From: Blautia sp.
Lineage (GTDB): Bacteria > Bacillota > Clostridia > Lachnospirales > Lachnospiraceae
Length of the DNA: 5,478 nt
Assembly (NCBI GenBank): GCA_017515945.1
Contig: JAFWDX010000194.1
Span: 1-5,478 of the forward strand
Reading direction: 5' to 3'
The stretch's first letter is position 1, and each line of letters begins with the position of its first letter. Below, in pieces: positions 1-4,636 of this stretch. Below the pieces are notes generated by a model, which was given only the letters and a program-made list of their open reading frames with translations, was not told where the DNA came from and ran no database searches. The position numbers and the translations under genes were made by a program.

Positions 1-656
1 ACGTCAACAAAAACGACATCCACGCGGGGAACCATGACGTCCTTGGCCTGGGAGTCACCGAGATCAAACACGTTGTTGATCATCTGCTTTTCATCGGACT
101 CGATGACGCCTTCTTCATGGCTCACCTCCACGATCGTGCGCAGCTCATCCTCGGTCATGCCTTCGTCGCGGGCATCGGGATCGATGTGACGCAGCCGGAG
201 GATGACCCGGGAAAGCTTGTTGACCAGCCAGATGATCGGGGTGAGGATCACGATCAGCAGCTGGATCACCGGCGCATAGCGAAGGGCGAGCCTTTCCGAG
301 TGAAGGCTGGCCATGGTCTTTGGCGTGATCTCACCGAAAAGCAGGATGATAAAGGTCAAAATACCGGTACCCACCGCCACGCCAAGCCGACCTCCCAGCT
401 GGGATGTGAGCAGGGTGGTGAGGGCGGAAGCAGTCAGATTGACGATGTTATTGCCAATGAGGATGGCCGTGAGCATCCTTGGCTGATCCTCCAGGATCGT
501 GAGCACCAGGGCAGCCCGTGTGTCTCCATCATCGGCAGCGCTTCGCAGTCTGTGCTTATTGACCATGGTCAGGGCTGTCTCGGATGATGAAAAAAACGAA
601 GATAGATAAAGTAATCCCAGCAGTACCACAACCAGAATACTGTCGCTCAGGTCCAA
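1..656 (-). CDS. HlyC/CorC-family CNNM/CBS membrane protein, 3' part missing
   Basis: The frame stays open from a TTG at 656-654 to the window edge (218 codons plus two bases), so the C-terminal part is missing. Seen: hydrophobic segments at about residues 7-22, 61-84, 91-110 and 128-146; the family signatures FFSSSETAL (21-29), ILIGNNIVN (65-73) and FGEITPKT (107-114); then an acidic stretch with MTEDELRTIVE (167-177) and the start of the first CBS domain, with VMVPR at 207-211. Family knowledge: CNNM (DUF21) proteins with a CBS pair and a C-terminal CorC_HlyC domain are inner-membrane proteins linked to Mg2+/Co2+ transport or tolerance; the 'hemolysin' name is historical. Start choice: an in-frame TGA lies just upstream at 665-663, leaving only ATC, ATT and TTG before GAC; TTG has AGGAG nine bases ahead. 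The gene runs away from its neighbours and seems to have its own promoter. Substrate is not determinable here. Confidence 0.9.
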   Translation of the reverse strand, partial: MDLSDSILVVVLLGLLYLSSFFSSSETALTMVNKHRLRSAADDGDTRAALVLTILEDQPRMLTAILIGNNIVNLTASALTTLLTSQLGGRLGVAVGTGILTFIILLFGEITPKTMASLHSERLALRYAPVIQLLIVILTPIIWLVNKLSRVILRLRHIDPDARDEGMTEDELRTIVEVSHEEGVIESDEKQMINNVFDLGDSQAKDVMVPRVDVVFVD

Positions 657-665
657 AATGATTCA

Positions 666-670
666 CTCCT
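666..670 (-). promoter_or_regulatory. Ribosome binding site that sets the TTG start of the CNNM gene
   Basis: Read on the minus strand, AGGAG is followed after nine bases by TTG (656-654). The only other possible start codons downstream of the in-frame TGA are ATC and ATT, so the site supports TTG initiation. Confidence 0.65.
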
Positions 671-688
671 AACTGTATCAGACTGATA

Positions 689-754
689 TGAGTCAGAGGG
701 ACAGGTTCCGTGACTCACATTTGTGTGAGTCACGGAACCTGTCCCTCTGACTCA
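689..754. repeat. Perfect 31-bp palindrome, paired REP-like repeat
   Basis: Arms 689-719 and 724-754 are exact reverse complements around a four-base centre (TTTG). Each arm contains the core GGGACAGGTTCC and is itself bounded by TGAGTCA and TGACTCA, giving a nested dyad. Single, less perfect copies of the same core occur at 843-863, 2494-2514 and 5426-5478. A closely spaced inverted pair is the arrangement called REPIN in families mobilised by RAYT transposases; that link is inference, since no such transposase is in the window. Transcription from the inferred promoter at 808-780 would place this hairpin in the 5' leader of the CNNM gene, 18 bases ahead of its ribosome binding site. Confidence 0.9.
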
Positions 755-779
755 CTTAACAGTTGCATTTCCGTGTGTT

Positions 780-808
780 ATTTTATCATACATGATGAAG
801 GGAAACAA
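780..808 (-). promoter_or_regulatory. Probable sigma-A promoter of the CNNM gene
   Basis: On the minus strand, TTGTTT (808-803) and TAAAAT (785-780) are separated by exactly 17 bp. Expected start of transcription is near 773, giving a leader of about 117 nt that includes the whole 31-bp palindrome. Confidence 0.6.
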
Positions 809-842
809 GATGGTCTGTGCCTAAGAGGCGCGTGTAAGTTAT

Positions 843-863
843 GGGACCTGTTCCCCTGACTCG
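843..863 (-). repeat. Diverged single copy of the REP-like repeat
   Basis: Plus strand GGGACCTGTTCCCCTGACTC matches the right arm of the palindrome at 724-754 with a few substitutions. It sits alone, with a short dyad CTGAC-TC-GTCAG at its edge (856-867), between the divergent promoters of the CNNM gene and the small peptide gene. Confidence 0.7.
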
Positions 864-895
864 TCAGATGACTGAACAGTTACAATGGAGATCAA

Positions 896-924
896 TTGAC
901 ACAGGAGCTGTATAATGATAAAAT
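896..924 (+). promoter_or_regulatory. Near-consensus promoter of the small-peptide mRNA
   Basis: TTGACA (896-901), 17 bp, TAAAAT (919-924). Expected start near 931, giving a leader of about 74 nt ahead of the peptide start at 1005. A TATAAT at 911-916 overlaps the spacer, but no usable -35 sits at the right distance from it. Hexamers and spacing are identical to the opposing promoter at 1198-1170. Confidence 0.8.
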
Positions 925-952
925 GCCTCTATCCTCGAAAGAGGACAGAGGC
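925..952 (+). other. 12-bp stem-loop at the 5' end of the peptide mRNA
   Basis: Arms 925-936 and 941-952 pair with a single A-C mismatch around a GAAA tetraloop (937-940). If transcription starts near 931, only the inner part (TCCTC-GAAA-GAGGA, 932-945) is made, leaving a 5'-terminal GNRA hairpin, a shape that commonly stabilises mRNAs. The left arm segment CTCTATC (927-933) can alternatively pair with GATAGAG (998-1004) beside the peptide's ribosome binding site, but only in a transcript starting further upstream. Confidence 0.65.
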
Positions 953-957
953 ACTGC
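947..957. repeat. Left copy of the 11-bp inverted repeat
   Basis: AGAGGCACTGC here is the exact reverse complement of 1149-1159. Each copy lies a short way downstream of its own inward-facing promoter, so both transcripts from the cassette carry the same 11-nt tag near their 5' end. A peptide mRNA extending to 1159 would hold both copies and could pair its 5' and 3' ends. Confidence 0.8.
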
Positions 958-988
958 AAAAACGGCAGGCGGTTAAATATCATTTCCG

Positions 989-1000
989 AAAGGAGGTGAT
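989..1000 (+). promoter_or_regulatory. Exceptionally strong ribosome binding site of the peptide gene
   Basis: AAAGGAGGTGAT is complementary along its whole length to the 3' end of 16S rRNA. GGAGG lies eight bases before the ATG at 1005. Such extended sites are typical of small Gram-positive type I toxin genes, whose translation is then blocked by RNA structure or antisense RNA. Confidence 0.9.
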
Positions 1001-1004
1001 AGAG

Positions 1005-1088
1005 ATGCCGATTACATTAACATTTCATGTGTTTGGGATAACCATCACAGTTACTGTAAAAAGCACTCACCGCCACTCTGGCAAGTGA
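1005..1088 (+). CDS. 27-residue peptide, candidate type I toxin
   Basis: The ATG follows a 12-base Shine-Dalgarno match and the frame ends with TGA at 1086-1088. The peptide starts MPITLTFHVFG, continues with ITITVTV, and ends in a basic tail KSTHRHSGK. Residues 3-18 are apolar or Thr/His with no acidic residue. Hydrophobic side chains alternate with Thr or His, an unusual pattern that suggests either a short beta-branched membrane segment or an amphipathic beta strand. A short apolar stretch with a charged tail is the general layout of type I toxins, but I do not recognise this as Fst, TxpA, BsrG or a C. difficile RCd-linked toxin. It has its own near-consensus promoter, a structured leader and an opposing RNA whose terminator overlaps codons 18-27. 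A translated gene is well supported by promoter and ribosome binding site; toxicity is inference. A quorum or regulatory peptide is the alternative; no signal peptide or exporter is nearby. Confidence 0.75.
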   Translation: MPITLTFHVFGITITVTVKSTHRHSGK

Positions 1089-1095
1089 CGGTGAG
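1058..1095 (-). terminator. Intrinsic terminator of the antisense RNA, possibly also of rbr
   Basis: Arms 1066-1077 and 1084-1095 form a 12-bp stem around a six-base loop. On the minus strand all pairs form, the one imperfect position (1073/1088) being G-U, and the stem is followed by TGC and then TTTTT (1062-1058). In the plus direction the same position is a C-A mismatch and no U-tract follows, so the element works leftward. It overlaps the last ten codons of the peptide gene. Confidence 0.8.
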
Positions 1096-1098
1096 GTA

Positions 1099-1113
1099 TG
1101 TGATTAAATCACA
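1099..1113. repeat. Short dyad between peptide gene and right inverted repeat
   Basis: TGTGATT-A-AATCACA is a perfect 7-1-7 dyad. As plus-strand RNA it gives a six-pair stem with a three-base loop followed by GGCTTAGTTTT, so it could act as a weak 3' end for the peptide mRNA. It also resembles a CRP-type site, but with a five-base rather than six-base centre. Confidence 0.4.
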
Positions 1114-1148
1114 GGCTTAGTTTTCACTCAAAGAGATAACCGCTTATC

Positions 1149-1159
1149 GCAGTGCCTCT
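1149..1159. repeat. Right copy of the 11-bp inverted repeat
   Basis: GCAGTGCCTCT is the exact reverse complement of 947-957. On the minus strand it is the 5' tag of the antisense RNA; on the plus strand it could close a long-range pairing with the leader of the peptide mRNA. Confidence 0.8.
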
Positions 1160-1169
1160 TTACATTTTG

Positions 1170-1198
1170 ATTTTAAATCAGATGTGATACACTGTCAA
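1170..1198 (-). promoter_or_regulatory. Near-consensus promoter of the antisense RNA
   Basis: On the minus strand TTGACA (1198-1193), 17 bp, TAAAAT (1175-1170), the same hexamers and spacing as the promoter at 896-924. It starts three bases beyond the rbr stop codon and points into the peptide gene. Confidence 0.8.
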
Positions 1199-1200
1199 GA

Positions 1201-1743
1201 TTATTTGAAATATCTATCAAGCAGGCCTTTGAATGCCTTGCCGTGTCTGGCTTCGTCTCTGGCCATCTCATGAACGGTGTCATGGATCGCGTCGAGGTTG
1301 GCGGCTTTGGCTCTCTTGGCCAGGTCGGTCTTGCCGGCGGTGGCGCCATTCTCGGCCTCCACTCTGAGCTGCAGATTCTTTTTGGTGGAATCGGTGACGA
1401 CCTCGCCGAGGAGCTCGGCGAACTTGGCGGCGTGCTCGGCCTCTTCCCAGGCAGCCTTTTCATAGTACAGGCCTACTTCCGGATAGCCCTCGCGGAAAGC
1501 GACACGGGCCATGGCCAGGTACATACCGACCTCAGAGCACTCGCCCTGGAAGTTGGAACGAAGATCGGCCAGAATGTCCTCGCTGACACCCTGCGCGACG
1601 CCTTCGACATGCTCGGCAGCCCAGCTGAGCTCGCCTTCCTGCTTCGTGAATTTCTCTGCGGGGGCTTTGCAGACGGGGCAGAACTCCGGAGCGGTGTCGC
1701 CTTCATGAACATAACCACATACATTACATACCCATTTTGCCAT
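1201..1743 (-). CDS. rbr: Reverse rubrerythrin (rubredoxin domain first), peroxide reductase
   Basis: 180 residues, start ATG at 1743-1741 behind AAAAGGAG with eight bases of spacing. Residues 1-35 form a rubredoxin domain with CxxC pairs C6/C9 and C22/C25 for a single iron. Residues from about 40 to 180 form a ferritin-like four-helix diiron domain: E68, E101xxH104 (EEAEH), a Glu near 129-131, and E164xxH167 (DEARH). Classical rubrerythrin has the rubredoxin domain at the C-terminus; here it is at the N-terminus, as in the reverse rubrerythrins of Clostridium. Family knowledge: these cytoplasmic enzymes reduce hydrogen peroxide, and in clostridia also O2, using electrons from NADH through a rubredoxin reductase. 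The gene lies 166 bp downstream of perR on the same strand, behind a PerR-box-like dyad, so peroxide induction is likely. No terminator is visible in the three bases before the antisense promoter. Confidence 0.95.
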   Translation of the reverse strand: MAKWVCNVCGYVHEGDTAPEFCPVCKAPAEKFTKQEGELSWAAEHVEGVAQGVSEDILADLRSNFQGECSEVGMYLAMARVAFREGYPEVGLYYEKAAWEEAEHAAKFAELLGEVVTDSTKKNLQLRVEAENGATAGKTDLAKRAKAANLDAIHDTVHEMARDEARHGKAFKGLLDRYFK

Positions 1744-1829
1744 AGTTTTTTCTCCTTTTAAAAGTCAAGAACATTTTGTTGTGTATACTCGCGGGAACAT
1801 CTGAATGGAAAATGAAATATGTCTCCGCG

Positions 1830-1864
1830 GTATATGCAGAGCCTCTATATACGTGGAGTTCCAC
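1830..1864. other. Two adjacent dyads in the rbr leader
   Basis: An imperfect dyad at 1830-1852 has GTATAT/ATATAC arms around AGAG-CTCT; it abuts GTGGA-GT-TCCAC at 1853-1864. Neither is followed by a U-tract, so neither is a convincing terminator for perR. They could be operators or leader structures of rbr. The rest of the 1744-1909 gap shows only the PerR-like box and the rbr ribosome binding site. Confidence 0.35.
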
Positions 1865-1879
1865 ATATTAAGATGCCCA

Positions 1880-1895
1880 TGTATAACAATTATCG
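1880..1895 (-). promoter_or_regulatory. PerR/Fur-box-like operator overlapping a possible extended -10 for rbr
   Basis: Minus strand CGATAATTGTTATAC (1895-1881) matches the 7-1-7 Per box TTATAATnATTATAA at 10 of 14 arm positions. The overlapping TGT-TATACA (1888-1880) fits an extended -10 (TGn plus hexamer), with no good -35. A repressor bound here would cover the promoter. A start near 1873 would give a leader of about 130 nt. Fur shares a similar consensus; the neighbouring repressor favours PerR. Confidence 0.5.
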
Positions 1896-1909
1896 TACCG
1901 TGAGGGGGA

Positions 1910-2302
1910 TCATACCGGCAGGCAATCCCGGCACAGTCCGTGAAATGTCGCCTCATAGCTGCGGATCTCGCCCATAGAGAAGCTCTCCGAGGCCTCTGCC
2001 AGGAAACGGCCGGAAGCCTCGGCCGGCTCCATGTCCAGAATTTTGCCGCAGCAGGTGCATACGAAGTGACAGTGCCAGTCTGTCCTGGGATCAAAGCGGT
2101 CCGCGTCCCCCAGGCCGGAGAGCTTGCGGATCTCGCCAAGCTCTGCCAGGAGAGAGAGATTGCGGTAGACTGTTCCCAGGCTGATGTTGGGATAGACCTG
2201 TTTGGCGCTTTCGAAAACCATATCTGCTGTCGGGTGGTCTGTCCGCCCTTCGAGCAGATCCCGGATCAGATCCCTCTGCCGGCTGTGTTTCAGCGCTGTC
2301 AT
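1910..2302 (-). CDS. perR: PerR-type Fur-family peroxide-sensing repressor
   Basis: 130 residues, start ATG at 2302-2300 behind AAAAGGAG with seven bases of spacing. The N-terminal half is a winged helix whose recognition segment includes LGTVYRNL (42-49); the C-terminal half is the metal-binding dimerisation domain. Regulatory metal ligands of B. subtilis PerR (H37, D85, H91, H93, D104) align at a constant offset with H23, D71, H77, H79 and D90. Structural zinc cysteines are CxxC at 82/85 and 124/127. An Asp at position 90, where Fur and Zur have Glu, favours PerR. Family knowledge: with Fe2+ bound, peroxide oxidises the His ligands and the protein leaves DNA, releasing oxidative-stress genes. 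The neighbouring rubrerythrin is a natural target, and a 25-bp dyad at the predicted perR transcription start suggests autorepression. The N-terminus is about 14 residues shorter than the B. subtilis protein. Fur or Zur is a less likely reading. Confidence 0.88.
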   Translation of the reverse strand: MTALKHSRQRDLIRDLLEGRTDHPTADMVFESAKQVYPNISLGTVYRNLSLLAELGEIRKLSGLGDADRFDPRTDWHCHFVCTCCGKILDMEPAEASGRFLAEASESFSMGEIRSYEATFHGLCRDCLPV

Positions 2303-2320
2303 GAGATCACTCCTTTTGGC

Positions 2321-2345
2321 AATAACGATAATTATTACTGTTATT
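2321..2345. promoter_or_regulatory. Extended PerR-type operator ahead of perR
   Basis: A 12-1-12 dyad centred on T2333 has arms AATAACgaTAAT and ATTActGTTATT, matching at 10 of 12 positions. The inner 15 bases resemble the Per box. It lies between the perR promoter and its ribosome binding site, covering the expected start of transcription, as expected for autorepression. Confidence 0.65.
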
Positions 2346-2348
2346 CGA

Positions 2349-2378
2349 AGTATATATTATGAGGGGGATGTTAGTCAA
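2349..2378 (-). promoter_or_regulatory. Promoter of perR
   Basis: Minus strand TTGACT (2378-2373), 18 bp, TATACT (2354-2349). Expected start is near 2342, inside the operator dyad at 2345-2321. Confidence 0.7.
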
Positions 2379-2395
2379 GACGGACAATATATGGT

Positions 2396-2457
2396 GAGGT
2401 AGACCTCCTGTAGAGTGGTTATTATTCACGGTATAACCGTCAGTGTTATAGCTAACC
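2396..2457. other. Small dyads in the perR-metG divergent region
   Basis: The 326-bp gap between the divergent perR and metG starts holds two promoters, an operator, one REP-like repeat and, here, short dyads: GAGGT-AG-ACCTC (2396-2407) and ACGGT-ATA-ACCGT (2428-2440), the latter enclosed by GGTTA/TAACC (2417-2421 and 2453-2457). No U-tract or gene accompanies them and no function is assigned. Confidence 0.35.
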
Positions 2458-2493
2458 GGACAGTCTGATGGGGGCAGGGCCTCCAAACATTCT

Positions 2494-2514
2494 GGAACCT
2501 GTCCCCTTGACTCA
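2494..2514 (-). repeat. REP-like repeat, single copy upstream of metG promoter
   Basis: Plus strand GGAACCTGTCCCCTTGACTC matches the right arm of the palindrome at 724-754 with two changes. It ends three bases before the -35 of metG. The preceding GATGGGGGCAGGGCCTCC (2467-2484) could be a decayed inverted partner lacking the TGAGTCA end, but that match is weak. Confidence 0.8.
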
Positions 2515-2517
2515 TCC

Positions 2518-2546
2518 TTTACAAACCCCTCTCAGATTGTTATACT
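2518..2546 (+). promoter_or_regulatory. Promoter of the metG-tatD unit
   Basis: TTTACA (2518-2523), 17 bp, TATACT (2541-2546). Expected start near 2553, giving a leader of about 76 nt. Confidence 0.75.
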
Positions 2547-2565
2547 GTACCCATGCCCGGCGGCG

Positions 2566-2587
2566 GCGGGAATCCTGAGTTTCCCGC
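2566..2587 (+). other. Stem-loop in the metG leader
   Basis: GCGGGAA (2566-2572) pairs perfectly with TTCCCGC (2581-2587) around an eight-base loop, 28 bases before the ribosome binding site. There is no U-tract, so it is not a terminator, and no T-box or SAM riboswitch signature was seen in this short leader. Confidence 0.45.
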
Positions 2588-2628
2588 ATATCTGAGCCAT
2601 CCGGAAGCGTCAGACGGAGGTTACACAC

Positions 2629-4605
2629 ATGGATAAACAGAAATATTACATTACCACTGCGATCGCCTACACATCTGGTAAACCGCATATCGGCAATACC
2701 TATGAGATCGTGCTGGCGGACGCCATTGCCCGATTCAAGAGACAGCAGGGCTACGACGTCTTCTTCCAGACCGGTACGGATGAGCATGGACAGAAGATCG
2801 AGCAGAAGGCCGCAGCGGCCGGTATTACCCCGAAGGAATTCGTGGACAACGTGTCTTCTCAGATCAAAGAGATCTGGGATCTGATGAACACGTCTTATGA
2901 TAAATTCATCCGTACGACGGATGCGGACCACGAGAAACAGGTCCAGAAGATTTTTAAGAAAATGTACGCCAAGGGCGATATATATAAAGGAAAGTATGAG
3001 GGCTGGTATTGCACACCGGATGAGTCTTTCTGGACAGAGTCCCAGCTGGTGGACGGCAAATGCCCGGAGTGCGGCCGTGAGGTGGTGCGCGCCAGTGAGG
3101 AGGCATACTTCTTTAAGATGAGCAAATATGCCGATCGTCTGATCGAGCATATCAATACGCATCCGGAGTTCATTCAGCCTGAGTCGCGCAAGAATGAGAT
3201 GATGAACAATTTCCTGCTTCCGGGGCTTCAGGATCTGTGCGTGTCCCGCACATCCTTTAAATGGGGCATTCCGGTGGATTTTGATCCGGGGCATGTCGTT
3301 TATGTCTGGCTGGATGCCCTGACCAACTATATCACGGGAATCGGGTATGACGCAGATGGGGAGAGCACCGATCAGTACCGCAAGCTCTGGCCGGCGGATC
3401 TGCATCTGATCGGCAAGGATATCATCCGCTTCCACACGATCTACTGGCCGATCTTCCTGATGTCCCTGGAGGAGCCGCTGCCGAAGCAGGTCTTCGGTCA
3501 TCCCTGGCTGCTGCAGGGCGATGGCAAGATGAGCAAATCCAGAGGCAACGTGATCTATGCCGACGATCTGGCGAAGCTTTTCGGCGTGGACGCGGTCCGT
3601 TACTTTGTGCTGCATGAGATGCCTTTTGAGAATGACGGCGTCATCACCTGGGAGCTGATGGTGGAGCGTCTGAATTCTGACCTGGCCAATGTTCTGGGGA
3701 ACCTCGTGAACCGCACGATCTCCATGTCCAACAAGTATTTCGGCGGCGTGGTAGCGGACAAGGGCGTAAACGAGCCGGTGGACGAAGAGCTCAAAGAGGT
3801 CGTCACACAGACAGCCGCAAAGGTCGCGCAGAAGATGGAGAAGCTGCGCGTGGCGGATGCCATCACGGAGATTTTCATGCTCTTCAAGCGCTGCAATAAA
3901 TATATCGATGAAACCATGCCTTGGGCCCTTGCAAAGGATGAGGCGAAAAAAGACCGCCTCGCGACCGTGCTCTACAATCTCGTGGAGGGCATTTCTATCG
4001 GCGCGGAGCTGCTTTTCCCGTATATGCCCGGGACCAGCGAGCGCATTATGGCCCAGCTTTGTGCACAGCCCAGAGGTTTTGAGAATCTGAGCACCTTTGG
4101 CGGATATCCGTCCGGCAATCATGTGACGGACAAGCCCGAGATCCTCTTTGCCCGTCTTGACCTGCAGGAAGTGCTGGAGAAGGTGGAAGCGCTTCATCCC
4201 TCCGCGGAGCCTGCTGCAGAAAAGGCAGAGGAAAAAGCGGAAGACAATGCTGATAACGGGATCGATCTCGAACCAAAGGCTGAAATCACATACGATGACT
4301 TTGCGAAGCTTCAGTTCCAGGTCGGCGAGATCATCGCCTGCGAAGAGGTTAAAAAATCCCGCAAGCTGCTTTGTAATAAGGTAAAGATCGGCAGCCAGGT
4401 GCGCCAGATCCTTTCCGGGATCAAATCCTCTTACAAGCCGGAGGATATGGTGGGCAAGAAGGTCATGGTCGTGACCAACTTAAAACCGGCAAAACTGGCC
4501 GGAATGGATTCTGAAGGTATGATCCTCTGCGCCGAGGATGCCGACGGGAACCTTTCCCTGATGGTGCCCGAGAAGGATATGCCGGCGGGAGCGGAGATCT
4601 GCTGA
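2629..4605 (+). CDS. metG: Methionyl-tRNA synthetase with C-terminal tRNA-binding domain
   Basis: 658 residues, start ATG at 2629 eight bases after GGAGG (2616-2620). Cytoplasmic class I enzyme that activates methionine with ATP and loads it on tRNA-Met and initiator tRNA. Seen: HIGH-type motif HIGN at 20-23; a zinc-knuckle insertion around 115-160 with C128, C145 and C148; YVWLDALTNY from 225; KMSKS at 300-304; the helical anticodon-binding domain from about W341 to 510. An acidic, Ala/Glu-rich linker at roughly 525-552 leads to an OB-fold tRNA-binding domain (Trbp111/EMAPII type) from Y555 to the end, which in this family aids tRNA binding and dimerisation. Full length and intact. Oddity: the first CxxC of the zinc knuckle reads CTPD, Asp131 replacing the second Cys. 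tatD follows after 31 bases, so the two are probably one transcript. A long open frame opposite (4197-2512, minus) is a coding shadow. Confidence 0.97.
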   Translation: MDKQKYYITTAIAYTSGKPHIGNTYEIVLADAIARFKRQQGYDVFFQTGTDEHGQKIEQKAAAAGITPKEFVDNVSSQIKEIWDLMNTSYDKFIRTTDADHEKQVQKIFKKMYAKGDIYKGKYEGWYCTPDESFWTESQLVDGKCPECGREVVRASEEAYFFKMSKYADRLIEHINTHPEFIQPESRKNEMMNNFLLPGLQDLCVSRTSFKWGIPVDFDPGHVVYVWLDALTNYITGIGYDADGESTDQYRKLWPADLHLIGKDIIRFHTIYWPIFLMSLEEPLPKQVFGHPWLLQGDGKMSKSRGNVIYADDLAKLFGVDAVRYFVLHEMPFENDGVITWELMVERLNSDLANVLGNLVNRTISMSNKYFGGVVADKGVNEPVDEELKEVVTQTAAKVAQKMEKLRVADAITEIFMLFKRCNKYIDETMPWALAKDEAKKDRLATVLYNLVEGISIGAELLFPYMPGTSERIMAQLCAQPRGFENLSTFGGYPSGNHVTDKPEILFARLDLQEVLEKVEALHPSAEPAAEKAEEKAEDNADNGIDLEPKAEITYDDFAKLQFQVGEIIACEEVKKSRKLLCNKVKIGSQVRQILSGIKSSYKPEDMVGKKVMVVTNLKPAKLAGMDSEGMILCAEDADGNLSLMVPEKDMPAGAEIC

Positions 4606-4636
4606 CCTCTGTGTTTTGCAGGAGTGTAAACAGACT

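Larger units (their letters stand above)
1058..1163 (-). ncRNA. Convergent antisense RNA, candidate type I antitoxin
   Basis: A minus-strand RNA of about 105 nt is predicted from the promoter at 1198-1170 (start near 1163) to the U-tract at 1062-1058. It has no usable reading frame: the only nearby ATG is followed at once by TAA and lies upstream of the predicted start. Features in order: the 11-nt tag AGAGGCACTGC (1159-1149), a small hairpin GATAA-GCGG-TTATC (1148-1135), the dyad at 1113-1099, and the terminator stem. It is complementary to the 3' end of the peptide gene and its downstream region, the overlap seen for TxpA/RatA and BsrG/SR4. Family knowledge suggests it would block translation or trigger RNase III decay of the peptide mRNA. 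Ends are predicted, not measured. Confidence 0.65.

Noticed and set aside
117..587. 156-codon plus-strand open frame at the left end
   Set aside because: It is antisense to the CNNM gene, whose minus-strand product has four membrane segments and clear family signatures.
911..916. Perfect TATAAT as the -10 of the peptide promoter
   Set aside because: TTGACA is only nine bases upstream and no -35 or TGn extension fits; TAAAAT at 919-924 has the ideal 17-bp spacing.
1099..1113. CRP-type binding site
   Set aside because: The centre is five rather than six bases, and it lies between converging transcripts rather than upstream of a promoter; a dyad of the RNA is the simpler reading.
1243..1761. 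172-codon plus-strand open frame opposite rbr
   Set aside because: Shadow of the rubrerythrin gene; the minus-strand frame has all iron ligands and a good ribosome binding site.
2547..2628. T-box or SAM riboswitch ahead of metG
   Set aside because: The leader is only about 76 nt, with a single 7-bp stem and none of the conserved T-box or SAM core sequences.
2512..4197. Long open frame of 561 codons on the minus strand opposite metG
   Set aside because: It lies fully antisense to a clear, intact methionyl-tRNA synthetase and its product shows no recognisable domain; high G+C codon use on the plus strand explains the open frame.
4616..4636. TTG at 4616 as the start of tatD
   Set aside because: No ribosome binding site precedes it, and the seven extra residues are not typical of TatD proteins, which begin at the M-I-x-D-T-H-A-H segment.
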